From contig NZ_LT629796.1 in assembly GCF_900106065.1 (NCBI RefSeq), positions 4,061,501-4,125,500 on the forward strand: DNA of 64,000 nt. The letters are read 5' to 3'. Shown here piece after piece: positions 18,381 to 28,002 of this stretch. The notes beneath the pieces are model-generated. The model searched no databases. It was given only the letters and a program-made list of their open reading frames with translations, and was not told the origin of the DNA. How positions within the stretch are numbered: position 1 is the stretch's first letter; the number at the start of each line of letters is the position of its first letter. A program made the translations under genes and the position numbers. The stretch comes from Pseudomonas mandelii (lineage in GTDB: Bacteria > Pseudomonadota > Gammaproteobacteria > Pseudomonadales > Pseudomonadaceae).

Positions 18381-19199
18381 TCAAAACAGCTCATCGTCCT
18401 CGGCACCATCATTGTCTTTGCGCTTTCGTTCACGTGATTTGATCTTGGTCTGGGCGACCAAGCTGCTGTGTTGCAGGCGGTAGGACTCGTTGCCCGTTTC
18501 GACGATGTGGCAGTGGTGTGTCAGCCGATCCAGCAACGCCGTTGTCATCTTGGCGTCACCAAACACGCTCGACCATTCCGAGAAGCTGAGGTTGGTGGTG
18601 ATCACCACGCTGGTGTGCTCGTACAGCTTGGATAGCAGGTGAAATAACAGGGCACCACCGCTCTGGCTGAAGGGCAAATACCCCAGTTCATCGAGTATCA
18701 CCAGGTCTGTTCGTAGCAGCCCTTGAGCGATGCGGCCCGTCTTGCCGTCGTACTTTTCGCGTTCCAGCAGATTGACCAGATCCACCGTGGAGTAGAAGCG
18801 CACGCGTTTGTGATGCGTCGTGATCCCGGACACAGCCAAGGCGGTGGCGAGGTGTGTTTTGCCTGTTCCAGGCCCGCCGATGAACACGACATTCTGCGCG
18901 GTATCGGTGAACTCCAGGTTGGACAGATCCCTGATCAGGCGGGCATCTGCGCTGGAAGCGCTGAAGTCGAAGCCGGCCAAATCACGATGCATGGGGAGTT
19001 TGGCCATGTTCATCTGGTGGTTCACTGAGCGCACCGCTCGATCCGCATGTTCTTGTTGGAGAAGATGCTCAAGTAGCCATTTCGAGGATGCCGTCGAAGC
19101 TTCTCCTTGCGAGGCTAGTTCTTCCCAGGCGCTGGCCATGCCATGCAGACGCAGTTCTTTGAGTTCCGCCATAAGATCACGCATTGCGAGTCTCCTCAT
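18381..19199 (-). CDS. istB: IS21-family helper ATPase IstB
   Basis: 272-residue AAA+ ATPase that assists IstA in target selection. Walker [20 protein letters not shown] near residues 105-120, Walker [21 protein letters not shown], and the N-terminal helical domain [16 protein letters not shown]. The start at 19199 overlaps the end of istA by 23 bases; an ATG at 19184 is possible. Translational coupling with istA is usual for this family. Confidence 0.93.
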   Translation of the reverse strand: MRRLAMRDLMAELKELRLHGMASAWEELASQGEASTASSKWLLEHLLQQEHADRAVRSVNHQMNMAKLPMHRDLAGFDFSASSADARLIRDLSNLEFTDTAQNVVFIGGPGTGKTHLATALAVSGITTHHKRVRFYSTVDLVNLLEREKYDGKTGRIAQGLLRTDLVILDELGYLPFSQSGGALLFHLLSKLYEHTSVVITTNLSFSEWSSVFGDAKMTTALLDRLTHHCHIVETGNESYRLQHSSLVAQTKIKSRERKRKDNDGAEDDELF

Positions 19200-20676
19200 C
19201 GGTGGTACGGAGCCGGTCGTAGCGTGCCGTATTGGCGACAGGCGCTATCTTGAGTTGAAGGCTGGTTTCGGCGGACGGAGGGGCTGCTGTCGATGTCAGT
19301 CGAGCCAGGACATTCAGGATGTGCTCAGCACTCAAGCTGCCTGATTCAAGTACCAACTCCACAGCCACCAATATGGCGTCGAGCCCGGCGATGGGAACAG
19401 CCGCCAGTACCTGCGTCATGACTCGATCACCATTGGCGTGACGCCTCAGACCGCGTTTTAGCAGCTGCAACGGCTTCGGCAGATCAGCAAACGGAGCGCC
19501 ATTGCGCAGCGCTCCAGGCTTGCGCTCGATAAGCGGGATGTAATGCTGCCAGTCAAAACTGACCTGATCTCGATCAAACAGACGCTCGTGGCTGGCAATC
19601 GTCGTTTCATCGGCGATGACCACCACCCGGGAAGGATACAAACGGCTGCTGACCCACTGGCCGACCCGCTCACACGGCACCGAATAGCGATTTCGCGCCA
19701 CGCTGATCAGGCAGGTGCTGGAGACCCGTACGGTGCGCTCGACGTAGCCATCAAAGGCAGTCGGCATCGGCATCAATTCAGCGCGTTCCAGCTCCAGGAC
19801 GTCCGCCACGGTCAGCCCGTTGTACTGCGGGTGCAGCAGTTCGCCCCAGAGCGCACGGCAGCGTTGGCCGAGCCAGGCATTCAATTCCTCGAAGGTGTGG
19901 AACATGCAGTTTTGAGCATCGAGCCAGATGCGCCGTCGGCTGTCTTGGACGTTCTTTTCAACGATGCCTTTTTCCCAGCCGGAAGCGACGTTGCAGAAGT
20001 CCGGGTCGAACAGGTAGTGCGCACACATCACGGCAAACCGAGCATTGACCGTGCGGCCCTTACCCTTGTTGACCTTGTCGACAGCGGTCTTCATGTTGTC
20101 GTAGATGCCGCGACGCGGCACCCCACCTAACGCGCCAAACGAGCGGGTATGGGCATCGAACAACATCTCGTGGCCTTGGCTGGGATACGCAACCAACCAA
20201 AATGCGCGACTGGCGCACAGCTTCATATGGGAGACCTGGATGCGTCGGAACAGGCCGCCGATCAGCAGACCTTCTTCGCTCCAGTCGAATTGAAAGGCCT
20301 CCCCGAGTGCAAAGGTCAGCGGCACAAAGGCTCGTAAAGACTTGCCTTGCTCGCCGCGCCACGAGCGTATAAAGGCGGTGAGTTGGCTGTAGCCGCCGTC
20401 GTACCCCTCGGCCTTGATCTGTTCGAAGAGTGCTTTGGCACTCCTGCGGTTGTGCTTTGCCCGAAACGAATCGGCCTTAAGCGCCTGCTCCAGCGTCTCG
20501 TGAAATGGACTGAGTTTGTTGAAGGTTGCGCACCGTTGGTACGCCGGCTGGGTGGCTTCGGGTGCTCTGACCCATTTTCGAATGGTGTTTCTCGACAGTC
20601 CGGTACGCTTGGCTATCTGATGCAGCGAGAGCTTGTCGCGGAAGTACATCCGCCGGATTTTTCCCAACATTTCCAT
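19177..20676 (-). CDS. istA: IS21-family transposase IstA
   Basis: 499-residue transposase. N-terminal HTH ([20 protein letters not shown]), rve core with Asp in [11 protein letters not shown] and Asp in [11 protein letters not shown] and the downstream Glu in [19 protein letters not shown], then the Mu-type C-terminal beta-barrel. ATG 20676 has AGGGTG upstream; a GTG at 20685 is an alternative. It belongs to the complete IS21 element and reads towards istB. Confidence 0.92.
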   Translation of the reverse strand: MEMLGKIRRMYFRDKLSLHQIAKRTGLSRNTIRKWVRAPEATQPAYQRCATFNKLSPFHETLEQALKADSFRAKHNRRSAKALFEQIKAEGYDGGYSQLTAFIRSWRGEQGKSLRAFVPLTFALGEAFQFDWSEEGLLIGGLFRRIQVSHMKLCASRAFWLVAYPSQGHEMLFDAHTRSFGALGGVPRRGIYDNMKTAVDKVNKGKGRTVNARFAVMCAHYLFDPDFCNVASGWEKGIVEKNVQDSRRRIWLDAQNCMFHTFEELNAWLGQRCRALWGELLHPQYNGLTVADVLELERAELMPMPTAFDGYVERTVRVSSTCLISVARNRYSVPCERVGQWVSSRLYPSRVVVIADETTIASHERLFDRDQVSFDWQHYIPLIERKPGALRNGAPFADLPKPLQLLKRGLRRHANGDRVMTQVLAAVPIAGLDAILVAVELVLESGSLSAEHILNVLARLTSTAAPPSAETSLQLKIAPVANTARYDRLRTTDEETRNA

Positions 20677-20787
20677 GCTGATCACCCTGTGTTCTCCTGC
20701 TCGAAAAGTGAGCAGAAGCAGTTGAACACCTGGGTCAGTTTTCAGTCGGCAGAACAGCCTTTACTGGGTCAGTTTTCGGTCAGCGGC

Positions 20788-21050
20788 AACACGCGCGTCC
20801 CAGCAGCTATAGAAAGCACGGAAAAAAGAGTTTGATCGGGCGTATGCGACGCAAGATCGAATACGCCAAAGCGCAGGTGCGGGCCAAGGTTGAACATCCC
20901 TTTCGCGTGATCAAGCGCCAGTTTGGCTACACGAAAGTACGCTTTCGTGGCTTGTCGAAAAACATCGCCCAACAGACAACCTTGTTCGCATTGTCGAACC
21001 TGTGGATGGTGCGAAAACGGTTGTTGAATGCGGGAGAGGTGCGTCTGTAA
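20788..21050 (+). pseudogene. C-terminal fragment of an IS5-family transposase, cut by IS21
   Basis: The open frame from the IS21 right end to TAA 21048-21050 encodes [35 protein letters not shown] and [11 protein letters not shown], the C-terminal signature of IS5-family transposases. The N-terminal part is absent. A second, inverted and diverged copy lies at 21441-21612. Confidence 0.8.
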
Positions 21051-21167
21051 TGCGGGCTGATCGCCCTGAAACAGCACGATCAGAGGAAAGAGCCGTGAAT
21101 TAAAGACAAGAAGGGTCTGTTTTTCGGCCGACTTGGATTTTTTGAACCTCAAGCAGCGAGGGCCTCA

Positions 21168-21321
21168 AAAATCGGTGGGTACTTCAGACCTTCCCTAGGG
21201 TTACTCAGTCACGTATACGATAGCTCCCGAGTTTTAATAAATGAAATCTATGATTGATATATGTCATATAATTAGACCAAATAGGTTTAGGGGAGGTCTG
21301 AAGTCCCCCCACCCCCGATTT
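21168..21321. repeat. MITE-like AT-rich block with imperfect terminal inverted repeats
   Basis: AAATCGGTGGGTACTTCAGA followed by CCTTCCCTA at 21168-21197 is inverted as TAGGGGAGGTCTGAAGT ... CCCCGATTT at 21288-21321 (16 of 17 core positions match). The 90-base core is strongly AT-rich, unlike the rest of the window. No gene. A third, partial copy of one arm (TTCAAAAGTCGGTGGA) lies near 21346. Confidence 0.6.
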
Positions 21322-21440
21322 ATTGACATTCCAGCCATTGGGAGTTCAAAAGTCGGTGGACAGCCAAAAATCAGGTGTTGGTTCTACTTAATTTATTGTT
21401 TTTCCTTTGAATAACACCTTTTATCCGCGCATTTCGCGAA

Positions 21441-21612
21441 TCACAGGCGCACCACTTCCGCAACCAGCAGCCGTTTTCGCATCTTCAGGTTCGACAAGGC
21501 AAATAGCGTGGTCTGTTGCGCGGTGTTTTTCATCCGTCCGCGATAGCGCACTTTCGTATTGCCAAACTGGCGTTTGATCACTCGAAGTGGATGTTCAACC
21601 TTGGCCCTTACT
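21441..21612 (-). pseudogene. C-terminal fragment of a second IS5-family transposase
   Basis: On the minus strand [40 protein letters not shown] and KMRKRLLVAEVVRL match the C-terminus of the fragment at 20788 with several substitutions. It abuts the transporter remnant at 21613, so its insertion or a later deletion removed the transporter's 5' part. Confidence 0.8.
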
Positions 21613-22034
21613 GTAACTACGCTCGGCCCAATACTTCTGGTTGGCTTTCTAGGGTATGGCGTCAGCTTGGTGTTGTTCGTCCTTGCCCTTCGCGGACTTG
21701 GAAACGCTCGAGTCGGTGCGTGCTTCTCAACGCCTCCATTTCTGGGGGCGGTTATCTCGATTCTGATCCTGGGTGAGTCAGTGTCGCTTTTGTTCTTATT
21801 CGCTGCCGCATTGATGGCCATCGGTGTCTGGATTTATCTCACCGAAAATCACGCTCACGAACATCAGCACAACCCCTCAAGCACAGCCATCGTCATATCC
21901 ATGACGAGCACCACCAGCATGAGCATGAATTCGACTGGGATGGAGTGGAACCACGTAGCCACTTACATGAGCACGCCGCGATCCAGCACACCCACTCGCA
22001 CTTCCCCGACATCCATCATTGTCACAAACATTGA
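21613..22034 (+). pseudogene. EamA/DMT transporter remnant with histidine-rich tail, truncated and frameshifted
   Basis: The 5' end is lost at the IS5 junction. What remains are three hydrophobic helices (GPILLVGFLGYGVSLVLFVL, PPFLGAVISILILGE, LLFLFAAALMAIGVWIYL), then HAHEHQHNP. After a CCCC run at 21873-21876 the coding frame shifts by one: the shifted frame reads KHSHRHIHDEHHQHEHEFDW and ends in HTHSHFPDIHHCHKH with TGA at 22032-22034. The His-rich tail is the known trait of a subgroup of DMT permeases in metal-resistance islands and suggests nickel, cobalt or zinc handling (inference). One missing base explains the break. Confidence 0.8.
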
Positions 22035-22515
22035 TCCTATTGGGCAGATCGACAGTATTCACTTTGACGGGCACCGACTCGGCTGCTGGCCAAATGCGAT
22101 ATCAGCGTAATATGGGTTTATCCCGCATTTTATCCGAGAGCCATGTCAGCCGGGCCTTCCTGCTGGCTGGTGTTGGCCAGGGACGGCGAATCCGTCTCAT
22201 GCCTGTCCCACCTCTGTCCGCCATTCCGTCAAAGCGTGGTCAAAGTGGCGGACACCAGGGCATAGGCATACCCCATAACCTTGTCACTCTCCGACACACC
22301 GTGTTGATTCCTATACTGAGTGTCATTTCCTACACGCCGGAACCTGAGAAAACCTGATATTCAAACCGCAGGTGGCGGGTCATTCATGGGGGTTTGAGCC
22401 TCTGAGCCTCGAGACACATTCCGCAATATGTTATTGCTCAAGCCTATCGACGAGCCAACCGATAAACATCTGTGATAAATCCGTAGGCAAACTCAATCTA
22501 CTGCTTGGAGTATTT
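22035..22515. other. intergenic stretch without recognisable gene
   Basis: Nothing with coding character on either strand. It presumably holds the promoter of the downstream chemoreceptor, but no convincing -35/-10 pair is seen. TTGGAG at 22505-22510 is the ribosome site for the chemoreceptor. Confidence 0.5.
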
Positions 22516-24072
22516 ATGTTCGGCTGGATCAGCAATATCCGTGTAGGTACCAAGCTCGGTCTTGGGTTCGGCCTGGTATTGGCGCTGACTTTTTTCCTTG
22601 CTCTCACCGGCTGGATAGCCATCAATGTTCTTGCTGAACGCGGCGTCAAAGTACAGGACATCGCTCGTGTCAGCGAGATGACCAAGGACCTGCGAATTCA
22701 TCGTTTGCAGATGGAGCTCAACCCAAAGGGGGAGAGCTCCCGGATGATCCTCCAGACGCTCGACGAACTGGCTGGGTATTTGAACTCTGCGCGTGTCCAA
22801 CTGACTGTGCCCAGCGATGCGGCGCTGATTGATCAGCAGATAGCCGCGGTCAAGGTGTATCGCGATGCCTTGGGCGCCTTAAACCAGGTGGGAACCAATC
22901 TGGCTCCGGTGTTCGCCCGAATGGGCGCGCAAGGCGACATTTTGCTCAATACCACCCAGCAGTTGATAGCGTCGCAATCTGCCAAGCGCGATGCCGATTC
23001 GTCTTTTGCTAAAACTCTGCTTGCTAGTATCGCTGCGCTGGCGTTGCTGCTCGGCGCCGTCGCGGCTTGGATCATTACCCGGCAAATCGTTACACCGTTG
23101 CAAAATGTCCTCAAGGACGTCGATCGTATTGCCTCCGGCGATTTGAGTCAGGATTTGGAGGTTAATCGCCGCGATGAGCTGGGTCAACTGCAGAGAAGCC
23201 TGCAACAGATGACCACCAGCCTGCGCGAACTGATTGGCGGTATCGGCGCCAGTGTCATCCAGATTGCTAGCGCTGCTGAAGAGTTGTCAGCCGTCACCGA
23301 GCAGACCAGTGCTGGTGTGAACAGCCAAAAAGTCGAAACTGATCAAGTTGCTACTGCCATGAACGAAATGACCTCCACCGTGCAAGAGGTCGCGCGTAAT
23401 GCGAAAGAGGCCTCTGACGCCGCCGCTACCGCAGATAAGCAGGCCCGCGAAGGTGACAAAGTTGTTGGTGAGGCCGTGGCTCAAATCGAACGCCTGGCTA
23501 TCGAAGTCGGCAACTCCACCGTGGCTATGAGTAATCTCAGAGAGGAAAGCGACAAAATCGGCGGCGTGCTTGATGTTATTAAGGCGGTCGCACAACAAAC
23601 CAATCTACTCGCTCTCAATGCCGCCATTGAGGCAGCGCGAGCGGGTGAAGCTGGACGAGGTTTTGCGGTAGTTGCCGATGAAGTTCGTAGCTTGGCGCAG
23701 CGTACCCAGCAATCTACCGAGGAAATTGAAACGCTGATCTCCAGCTTGAAAAACGGCACTCAAGAAGTCTCCGCCGTTATGGAGAGCAGTCGTATATTGA
23801 CTGATAACAGTGTTGAATTAACTCGTCGTGCCGGAACCTCTCTGGAAAATATCGCCCGCACGGTGTCTACAATCCAGTTGATGAATCAGCAGATTGCCTC
23901 AGCCGCTGAACAGCAGAGCGCAGTGGCTGAAGAGATTAACCGTAGCGTGCTGAACGTGCGTGATATTTCTGAACAAACCGCTGGCGCGAGTGATGAGACA
24001 GCCGCCTCAAGTATCGAGTTGGCACGCTTAGGTCATGAACTTGACGACTTGGTTAAGCGCTTTCGACTATAG
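22516..24072 (+). CDS. methyl-accepting chemotaxis protein carried by the ICE
   Basis: 518-residue chemoreceptor. Helix 1 at about residues 12-38, a short periplasmic four-helix-type sensor of about 125 residues (40-165), helix 2 at 167-187, HAMP at about 188-240, then the cytoplasmic hairpin with tip [20 protein letters not shown]. No C-terminal tether. ATG 22516 has TTGGAG upstream. It differs from the chromosomal receptor at 6101 in the sensor and in codon usage at third positions (more A/T). It lies between metal-transporter debris and the transfer module, so it is probably accessory cargo that must plug into the host's CheA/CheW. Ligand unknown. Confidence 0.93.
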   Translation: MFGWISNIRVGTKLGLGFGLVLALTFFLALTGWIAINVLAERGVKVQDIARVSEMTKDLRIHRLQMELNPKGESSRMILQTLDELAGYLNSARVQLTVPSDAALIDQQIAAVKVYRDALGALNQVGTNLAPVFARMGAQGDILLNTTQQLIASQSAKRDADSSFAKTLLASIAALALLLGAVAAWIITRQIVTPLQNVLKDVDRIASGDLSQDLEVNRRDELGQLQRSLQQMTTSLRELIGGIGASVIQIASAAEELSAVTEQTSAGVNSQKVETDQVATAMNEMTSTVQEVARNAKEASDAAATADKQAREGDKVVGEAVAQIERLAIEVGNSTVAMSNLREESDKIGGVLDVIKAVAQQTNLLALNAAIEAARAGEAGRGFAVVADEVRSLAQRTQQSTEEIETLISSLKNGTQEVSAVMESSRILTDNSVELTRRAGTSLENIARTVSTIQLMNQQIASAAEQQSAVAEEINRSVLNVRDISEQTAGASDETAASSIELARLGHELDDLVKRFRL

Positions 24073-24479
24073 GGCTGGTCTAAAGCGCACCCCAATCAGC
24101 TATCCAGGATAGATTGAGGCTGACGAGCATGACTGCATGGGGGCGCTTCACAAATTGGAGTAGCGCTTTACGCAACACCTCCGCAGGCTTGTTCCGCAAC
24201 TGGCCAAGCTGCCAGTGAAAAACACTGCAATATCGTGAAAACCATAGTGGAAACCAGCGTCTGGAAACCATGACTTTTGACAGCAGGTGCGCCGCTGTCT
24301 GGTTTGCTGTAGTGCCGTACCCAGCGGGCCAGATTTGCCCCAGCACATGCTCAACGAATTATCGGAATCACCGACGCCAGCGATCAAGGACTGATCGCGT
24401 TACGGGCTTGCCAGGCGTACGTCAGGGCCGTGGTGCGCTAAGCTGATCTTGAAGGTTAAGCCATGCACAAGGAGCGGCG
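24073..24479. other. stretch without confident gene
   Basis: Open frames are short and have no family signature. A minus-strand frame (24080-24346) was considered and left uncalled. AAGGAG at 24469-24474 is the ribosome site of the small gene that follows. Confidence 0.5.
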
Positions 24480-24569
24480 ATGGATCAGCATTTTATTTGG
24501 ATGGGAATACTACTGATCGTTTCCTGGGTCGTAAGCGTGTCGCTGATTATGTACGTGCTCGCCAAGTAG
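24480..24569 (+). CDS. 29-residue single-pass membrane peptide
   Basis: ATG at 24480 is preceded by AAGGAG with a five-base gap. The product MDQHFIWMGILLIVSWVVSV continues SLIMYVLAK and is essentially one transmembrane helix with an acidic/aromatic N-end and a Lys C-end. A rho-independent terminator follows within 10 bases, so it is a complete transcription unit end. No known family recognised; small inner-membrane peptides of this type often modulate a transporter or a kinase, but no partner is indicated beyond the chemoreceptor upstream. Confidence 0.65.
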   Translation: MDQHFIWMGILLIVSWVVSVSLIMYVLAK

Positions 24570-24576
24570 AAAAGCA

Positions 24577-24606
24577 AAGCCCCGGAGGTTCGCGGCTCCA
24601 GGGCTT
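24577..24606 (+). terminator. terminator after the small membrane peptide
   Basis: AAGCCC/GGGCTT and GGAG/CTCC stems separated by one C-A mismatch, loop GTTCGCGG, followed by CTATTTT. Confidence 0.75.
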
Positions 24607-24699
24607 CTATTTTCGCCTCCATCCCTTAATGTTTGGCGAACGTGGTCAAGAGATTACCAGCGGTCTCTGGATATTTCACTACGACTATAGGTGATTGTG

Positions 24700-25043
24700 T
24701 TCGGTCAGCGGGGTGTCGAGGGAGGAAGTGCGAAATTCGCACGCCCTTTTAACCATCTTCCTTGTTAGCCGCCGATGGCATCGTGAAGCACGACCTCATG
24801 CACTAACTATCCCTCACCGCTGGTGGAAAACCCCGGAGACTCGTGGAGCAGTCGTCGATGGCTATCCAACGTCCCCCGCTGGGGGAGTTGTCCGTCGCCA
24901 GCCGAGACTGGAGACTTCCGGCAATGGCGGGAGTTAGCTTCCTCAAATTGTGGGCGTTGGCCAGCCCGCAGTGCGGGGCGAGGTTTTGTCACTCAACCGT
25001 GGGGGGATCATCGCAGGAAGAATATCGTTTACGTGAGAGCCTT
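24700..25043. other. non-coding region downstream of traI with small palindromes
   Basis: No gene. It contains the perfect palindrome GTGCGAAATTCGCAC (24728-24742) followed by GCCCTTTT, and hairpin-forming blocks such as CCCCGCTGGGGG near 24886. ICEclc-type elements keep transfer origins near traI, so this is one possible location, but no nick site can be recognised. Confidence 0.35.
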
Positions 25044-26900
25044 TCATATCGCGCCCTTGTGCTTCGCGGCAGAGTTCGTCGTTGACAACACCGTGAGATA
25101 GGGGTTGTTCATAGGGATGTCATTGAACAGTCGCAGAGGGTCATTCAGCAGATAGCCATGCAGCCTGCGTGATTTGCGCGGTCCGGTGACTTCACAGGAC
25201 CAGATGTTCAAGCCGTTCTCCTGCTTTCGGTGCAAGTCCAGCTTCTCGAAGCGCTTTTGCACCCACTGCCAGTCTGTCGTCTTTTCTTCTTTGGCGAAGA
25301 CGGCTGACTGTGGGTGTTCCTGTGCGTAACGTTGAAACAGCCCAGGACTCACCAGGTACACGGTATCGGCTACGGTATGGACCAGAGCTTTCGCGTCATT
25401 GATGATCAGCTTGCGGCTATCAATGTGCTGGTGCAGCCAAATCATGAAGTGTTCGCCTGAGAGCCGCGTCCATGGGGCTTGCTCCTGTATGACAGATACT
25501 GGTGACGTAGCAGGCGCATTGGATTCTTGTTGAACTGGCGTTCGTTTGGGTTCGTTGTTGCCCGGTGGTGAAGGTCTAATGTGTGCGTTATCCGGCGTGG
25601 CGAACAACTCCAGTAGATCATCCAGTCCATCAGCAGGGACCGCGGTTGCGGCTGGTATCACTGGTGCGGATGAAGGCCTTCCGTTCACCGTCATCGCAGC
25701 GGCTTCGCCACTGGGCGGTATGCAGGCGGTAGACTCTATTGACGCAGCTTCTTCCTGTACGACCTTCACAGTGCCGCTAAAGGGCGAGGGCCGCTCCCCG
25801 GTTTCCCAGATTAAGGCTGGGGCCAGCCGTAGCAAGGTGAACGTATGCGACCATCCACCCTCGCTCGTGATGACTGCCTTCCAGATGGCCTTGTCATCGG
25901 CTGTTGGCTGAAGCATGCCGTGATCTTGCAGAACGTTGAATACTGCGGTGTTACTCGATGGGATGCCTTCGATGCCTTGCGAAAGCAGGTGCGCGCGCAG
26001 CTTGTCTGAGACGGTCTTGCTGACGAGCCATAAGGCGTCCTGTGTCAGCCAGCCATCTGATGCTTGGGGCTGGTTCAACCTCAGCTCCTCCTTAAGCAGG
26101 AAGCGCAGTCCCTCCAGCAGTTTGCGTTGCAGTGCGTGTTTCGGCGCGGCCATCGCCCTGGCTGGATCGCCACCCAACTCCTGAGCGACAGAGGCACGGT
26201 CGGCCTGGGTTACGAGCTCACCGAGCACGCCGGCATGTTCATATTGGCCTGCCAGCACATACAGTAACGACGACCACAGCGCGGGATAGTCGCTGAGCCA
26301 GTCCAGGATGTGACCATCAAGCAGGCGGTTGTAGAGTAGTCCGGTTGCGGCACTGTGCAGCCGGTACTCACGCTCCTTGCGATAGCGGAAGCGGTACGGA
26401 TGCAACAATGGTCCGTGCCAGGGGTGCCAGGTGTTGCCGTCGGCATATTCCACATGAAGGTCGACGGCGATCTTGCCAATATCGTGCAGGAGCGCTGCGT
26501 AGGCAATGGCGGCTGTCCAGGCTTCGGCTTGTGCTACTTGGTCCTCAGGTGTTGTGCCTGCTGGAAGAAGGTGCGATTGCCGCAGCTTGAGCGCGTAGGC
26601 GACGATTTCCAGCCCGTGGTCGAGCATGCCGCCTGGATAGGCATGGTGATGGCTTTCCGACGCGGGGAACTGCTGGACCAACTCGGCGTAACGTTCCAGT
26701 GGTGCGAGATACAGGGACCTGAACTGCTTGCGTGAGAGCGAAGTACGTTGCCAGATGTGTTCTAGCAACTTCTGCCGGCGTGGGGTGGCCAGCAGCGATG
26801 CGGCCGACTCCTGCCGCGTCAGCCCCTTACCTTTTACAGCCGCTTCCGTGGGCGCCATCGGTGCCGACGCCGAGCGTTTTCGTTGGAACAGCGCGAACAT
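25044..26900 (-). CDS. traI: MOBH-family conjugative relaxase TraI
   Basis: 618-residue relaxase that nicks oriT and pilots the transferred strand. N-terminal TraI_2-type HD domain: the three-histidine motif SESHHHAYPGG at residues 81-91, MLDHGLE, and LLHDIGK with His139-Asp140. A linker rich in Pro/Ser (about 375-470) leads to a C-terminal winged-helix-type region (GEHFMIWLHQHIDSRKLIIN). ATG 26900 has AGGTGA upstream. It is the first transfer gene after the cargo. This class defines PFGI-1/ICEclc/SXT-type elements. Confidence 0.94.
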   Translation of the reverse strand: MFALFQRKRSASAPMAPTEAAVKGKGLTRQESAASLLATPRRQKLLEHIWQRTSLSRKQFRSLYLAPLERYAELVQQFPASESHHHAYPGGMLDHGLEIVAYALKLRQSHLLPAGTTPEDQVAQAEAWTAAIAYAALLHDIGKIAVDLHVEYADGNTWHPWHGPLLHPYRFRYRKEREYRLHSAATGLLYNRLLDGHILDWLSDYPALWSSLLYVLAGQYEHAGVLGELVTQADRASVAQELGGDPARAMAAPKHALQRKLLEGLRFLLKEELRLNQPQASDGWLTQDALWLVSKTVSDKLRAHLLSQGIEGIPSSNTAVFNVLQDHGMLQPTADDKAIWKAVITSEGGWSHTFTLLRLAPALIWETGERPSPFSGTVKVVQEEAASIESTACIPPSGEAAAMTVNGRPSSAPVIPAATAVPADGLDDLLELFATPDNAHIRPSPPGNNEPKRTPVQQESNAPATSPVSVIQEQAPWTRLSGEHFMIWLHQHIDSRKLIINDAKALVHTVADTVYLVSPGLFQRYAQEHPQSAVFAKEEKTTDWQWVQKRFEKLDLHRKQENGLNIWSCEVTGPRKSRRLHGYLLNDPLRLFNDIPMNNPYLTVLSTTNSAAKHKGAI

Positions 26901-26930
26901 GATGTCACCTGACGTTGCGGTGGATGGGAG

Positions 26931-27020
26931 AGCCTTTTCCTTTTACGGGTAGAGCCTTTCCCCTTGCCCCCATTCCATTGACCCTTCCCAGCCCTTTTAC
27001 CTTTATCGAAGCCTTTACAT
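26931..27020. repeat. four pyrimidine-rich direct repeats between traI and prlF
   Basis: AGCCTTTTCC (26931), AGCCTTTCCC (26953), AGCCCTTTTAC (26990) and AGCCTTTACAT (27010) occur within 90 bases, next to an imperfect dyad (GTAGCTCGG ... CTCTAC at 27021-27047) and a T-run at 27072-27080. Direct repeats plus dyad beside the relaxase gene fit an oriT or a regulator-binding array (inference). Confidence 0.5.
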
Positions 27021-27194
27021 GTAGCTCGGCTCGGGGAGTCGCTCTACAAGCTATCCGACACGGGGTCAGTCCTTTTTTTTTGAGGTAAGCGCGATCCGCC
27101 TACCGGCGTCTGAAGATCTCGCCAATCTGTCTTGACGAGGAAAGGAATGTTCCTTACCATCGAAAAAACTGTCATCCAAGGAGCACGCCACGCC

Positions 27195-27515
27195 ATGCCA
27201 GCCATTCATGAACTAGCCACGCTCACATCGAAGGGCCAGATCACGCTGCCCAAGCCGATCCGTCAGGCGTTGGGCGTCGATACCGGCGGCAAGGTAGCGT
27301 TCGACCTGGGCGAGGATGGACAGATTGTTGTCACCCGCGCGAATGCCGAGCACGAAGATCCGGCCATCGGCGCGTTTCTGAGTCTGTTGGCCCGCGATAT
27401 CGAGGCTGGTCGGCATGTTCGCGGGTTGCCGGACGAACTGGCTCACGCCATGCTGATGCAGGCTGGGCGTGATGTGAATCTGACCAACGAGATTGACGGC
27501 GATGTGGCGCTCTGA
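27195..27515 (+). CDS. prlF: PrlF-type AbrB-fold antitoxin
   Basis: 106-residue antitoxin of the type II PrlF-YhaV family. An N-terminal swapped-hairpin AbrB/SpoVT domain (LATLTSKGQITLPKPIRQAL) binds the promoter, and the C-terminal part binds the toxin. ATG 27195 is preceded by AAGGAG, with 10 bases between; an upstream in-frame ATG at 27132 would add 21 untypical residues. The stop overlaps the toxin start (TGATG). Likely autorepressing the pair. Stabilises the ICE. Confidence 0.92.
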   Translation: MPAIHELATLTSKGQITLPKPIRQALGVDTGGKVAFDLGEDGQIVVTRANAEHEDPAIGAFLSLLARDIEAGRHVRGLPDELAHAMLMQAGRDVNLTNEIDGDVAL

Positions 27516-27973
27516 TGCAGCGGCACGGATGGACGCTACTCTTCCACGACTGTGTGATCGAGCAGTTGCAGAGGTTGTATACCGCCGCGCAGCGCGCGGA
27601 GCAGAATGACCCGATAGGATTTGCATCCAATGCCAACGTCAAGCTGTTCCGAGCCCTGAGCCAACTGGTGCTTGAAGTCGTTCCCGATGAGCCGGCGCGC
27701 GATGAGTACCGTCAAGGAAACACACTGGGGCCGGAATACCGCCACTGGCGAAGGGCCAAGATTGGGAGACGGTTTCGGCTATTCTTCCGTTATGACTCGA
27801 GGGCGAAAGTGATTGTCTACGCTTGGGTCAACGATGAGCAAACGCTGCGTGCATCGGGGAGCAAGTCCGATCCGTATGCGGTGTTTGAGAAGATGCTGGG
27901 TCGTGGAAATCCGCCAGACGACTGGGACGCGTTGGTGACAGCCAGCCGGCAGAATTGGAGCAAACTGGAGTAA
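27515..27973 (+). CDS. yhaV: YhaV-type toxin (ribosome-dependent mRNA interferase)
   Basis: 152-residue RelE-superfamily toxin. Family signatures: MQRHGWTLLFHDCVIEQLQR, YRQGNTLGPEYRHWRRAKIG, RFRLFFRYDSRAKVIVYAWV and YAVFEKML. It cleaves mRNA on ribosomes when freed from PrlF. It directly follows prlF with a one-base overlap. It appears full length. Confidence 0.93.
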   Translation: MQRHGWTLLFHDCVIEQLQRLYTAAQRAEQNDPIGFASNANVKLFRALSQLVLEVVPDEPARDEYRQGNTLGPEYRHWRRAKIGRRFRLFFRYDSRAKVIVYAWVNDEQTLRASGSKSDPYAVFEKMLGRGNPPDDWDALVTASRQNWSKLE

Positions 27974-28002
27974 TTGTTCAACGCGCTTAGCAGGTGATGA
28001 CT

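Larger units (their letters stand above)
18241..20787 (-). mobile_element. IS21-family insertion sequence with istAB
   Basis: Left end TGCCGATTGAAAATTGACCC(A) at 18241-18261. On the right, the inverted match TGGGTCAGTTTTCAGTCGGC(A) at 20731-20751 is followed by a second copy TGGGTCAGTTTTCGGTCAGC(GGCA) ending at 20787. Repeated terminal motifs are typical of IS21. The right end interrupts an IS5-type transposase remnant. It appears complete. Confidence 0.8.

Noticed and set aside
24080..24346. 88-residue minus-strand frame after the chemoreceptor
   Set aside because: No ribosome site, no family signature; convergent and close to the chemoreceptor stop. Kept as uncalled.
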